Assembly: GCA_003255025.1 (NCBI GenBank)
Contig: QANY01002293.1
Coordinates: 310,001-374,000 of the forward strand
Direction of reading: 5' to 3'
Source of the DNA: Datisca glomerata
Taxonomy: Eukaryota; Streptophyta; Magnoliopsida; Cucurbitales; Datiscaceae
Length of the DNA: 64,000 nt
Positions 62,611-64,000 of the stretch are shown here, in pieces (the first letter of the stretch is position 1; every line of letters starts with the position of its first letter). The notes under the pieces were generated by a model. It saw only the letters and a program-made list of their open reading frames with translations, made no database searches and had not been told where the DNA came from. The position numbers were made by a program, and so were the translations under genes.

Positions 62611-64000
62611 TTAGGGTTATGCTCTCAAAATATGTGTATTAATTTTTATATGAAATTTAATGAGCATTACATTTTTCTTATAATTATTTTTTTAAATTAT
62701 TGTTGAATAATTTATATAAATATCTGAAAATTTCATATTCATTAATGAGACTATGATCTTGTATTAGTACAAGAGAATTAAAATCATAGATAATTAATAA
62801 AATTGTCAGTAACATATTAAAGTATGGAATCTTTAATGTGTTTTATATAATGATTATATATGACTATGCCGATGTGAATTACTATCTTAATCAACGTGTC
62901 GTTTATCATAAAGATTTAATACACAACAAATCGATGATCATATGTAGACCAGTCTGAATCCTGAGTAGTCATGAATTCCTACGCATGTCTGCTGGATATT
63001 TTGATTCTCTCGTTAATGTTTATTTGAAAAACAGGCTAGTGACTTGTTTTGGAGATTCAGTGTTATGGATGACTAAGAACATGATCTTACAAGATTTGGG
63101 ATCCAAACTTTCCTAACAGATCATATATTGGTTCTCTTAAGTGTTAATTCTGGAACTGAATGGTTATTGAGCTCAAATTTATAATAAGATTATAAATTAA
63201 TCATTCACTAGTGGATTAATGGTATTAATGGTACTTAAGGATCAAGTGGTAATTAGAAGGATAAAATGGTAATTTTGATCAATTCTAATTTACAAACCAA
63301 TAATTGAAGGACATTACTGTGTGAACTGATTATATCATTTGACTACAAGAGAATACTGTGTAAATACAATCTGTAATTTCATATTTGTAGTGGAGTAATA
63401 ATGAAATTAATAAGTAAAATTATTTAATTAAAGAGTTTGATTAATAATCTGATTTATTGGAGCTTAGGATTATAGGTTCATGGTCTCCAAGTCACTTCTG
63501 TACTACGCACTCTAGGATGTGAATATTTCAGGACATGAGAATCATCATCACGTTATTTTAGAGAATCCTCTCACAAAAGTCATTCTCAGTAAAATCTTTA
63601 GATCTCATGTGTTGAGTACATCTAGGGACAGAAAATGTATTTTCTTTATATTTTACGTGCTCATACACGTCCTAGTGTGTTGAGGATTGACTTGAAAGAT
63701 CTTGAATCTCAGAGTTTGCTGATCGTTGGAACGCAGAATTGATCGGTTCCGCGAGGACGCTTGATTTAGACTATAAGATGTATATAATTCATAACCTTGT
63801 ATGTTATTAATTTAATATATAAATATATAATGGTTCATGACTAATTAAAAAGAATTTTCAATAAAAAAAATTGTTATCGTAATGTTACGCGATTTTATTT
63901 TATTAAAATATTCAATTTTTATTAAAATTTTAATTTTTAAAATGATTACGCACCACACACTTCCGTCAAGCACGGACCGCGACGACTTAACAGGTACCAC
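62611..64000. other. AT-rich end of window, possible LTR
   Basis: Long non-coding AT-rich sequence. The stretch 62617-63790 has the feel of a Copia-type LTR (tracts such as GTATTAGTACAAGAG and GATCGGTTCCGCGAGGACGC), but I see no paired end, polypurine tract or target duplication, so the assignment is weak. Confidence 0.28.

Overview
This is nuclear DNA of a flowering plant, almost certainly a core eudicot. The evidence is intron-rich genes with GT-AG introns, plant-specific gene families (CSLC xyloglucan synthase, CIB-type bHLH, TPR-containing multi-FKBP), AT-rich intergenic DNA, and a typical dicot mix of mobile elements (Copia, Ty3/gypsy, L1-type LINE, CACTA, hAT, PIF/Harbinger) plus a nuclear insertion of plastid DNA. 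I cannot name the species from sequence alone.

Genes. Four complete genes could be modelled exon by exon: a bHLH transcription factor of the bHLH62/bHLH78 (CIB-like) group (10084-12573, +, 8 coding exons, 560 aa); a CSLC6-type xyloglucan glucan synthase (29831-35310, +, 5 exons, 688 aa); a ROF1/FKBP62-type peptidyl-prolyl isomerase with three FKBP domains and TPRs (39160-42884, -, 12 exons, 548 aa); and an ER-lumenal FKBP15 (44529-47663, -, 6 exons, 153 aa). A broken, intron-bearing copy of ribosomal protein S8 lies between CSLC6 and FKBP62 (36965-37813, -). Two linked exons of an unrecognised coiled-coil protein lie at 52658-52972 (-).

Layout. 1-9.6 kb: AT-rich DNA with a possible SINE, a possible Copia LTR, a deleted CACTA element (4575-6277) and a plastid-derived mosaic (23S rRNA joined to psbZ). 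9.8-12.6 kb: bHLH gene. 13-16 kb: no gene seen. 16.1-20.6 kb: nested retroelements (LINE pieces around a 5'-truncated Copia). 21.1-25.5 kb: a larger CACTA element with transposase remnants and hairpin-rich ends. 25.5-29.6 kb: intergenic, with a hAT MITE. 29.8-47.8 kb: gene-rich core. 48.0-50.6 kb: PIF/Harbinger element. 50.8-51.6 kb: hAT element. 52.6-54.7 kb: coiled-coil gene fragment. 55-58.5 kb: scrambled Ty3/gypsy remnants. 59.1-62.6 kb: decayed LINEs. 62.6-64 kb: AT-rich, possibly an LTR.

How the genes relate. They are not an operon, but their order is informative. As I recall Arabidopsis gene numbering, the same families are split over three neighbourhoods (bHLH62+CSLC6; FKBP62+FKBP15-1; bHLH78+FKBP65+FKBP15-2), so this window seems to keep the unsplit ancestral block. 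The FKBP15 promoter carries a perfect ERSE (CCAAT-N10-CACG) and a TGACGTGG element just upstream of a TATA box, which predicts induction by the unfolded protein response. I found no convincing new biological system; the most notable observations are this promoter, the gene block and the mother/daughter CACTA pair.
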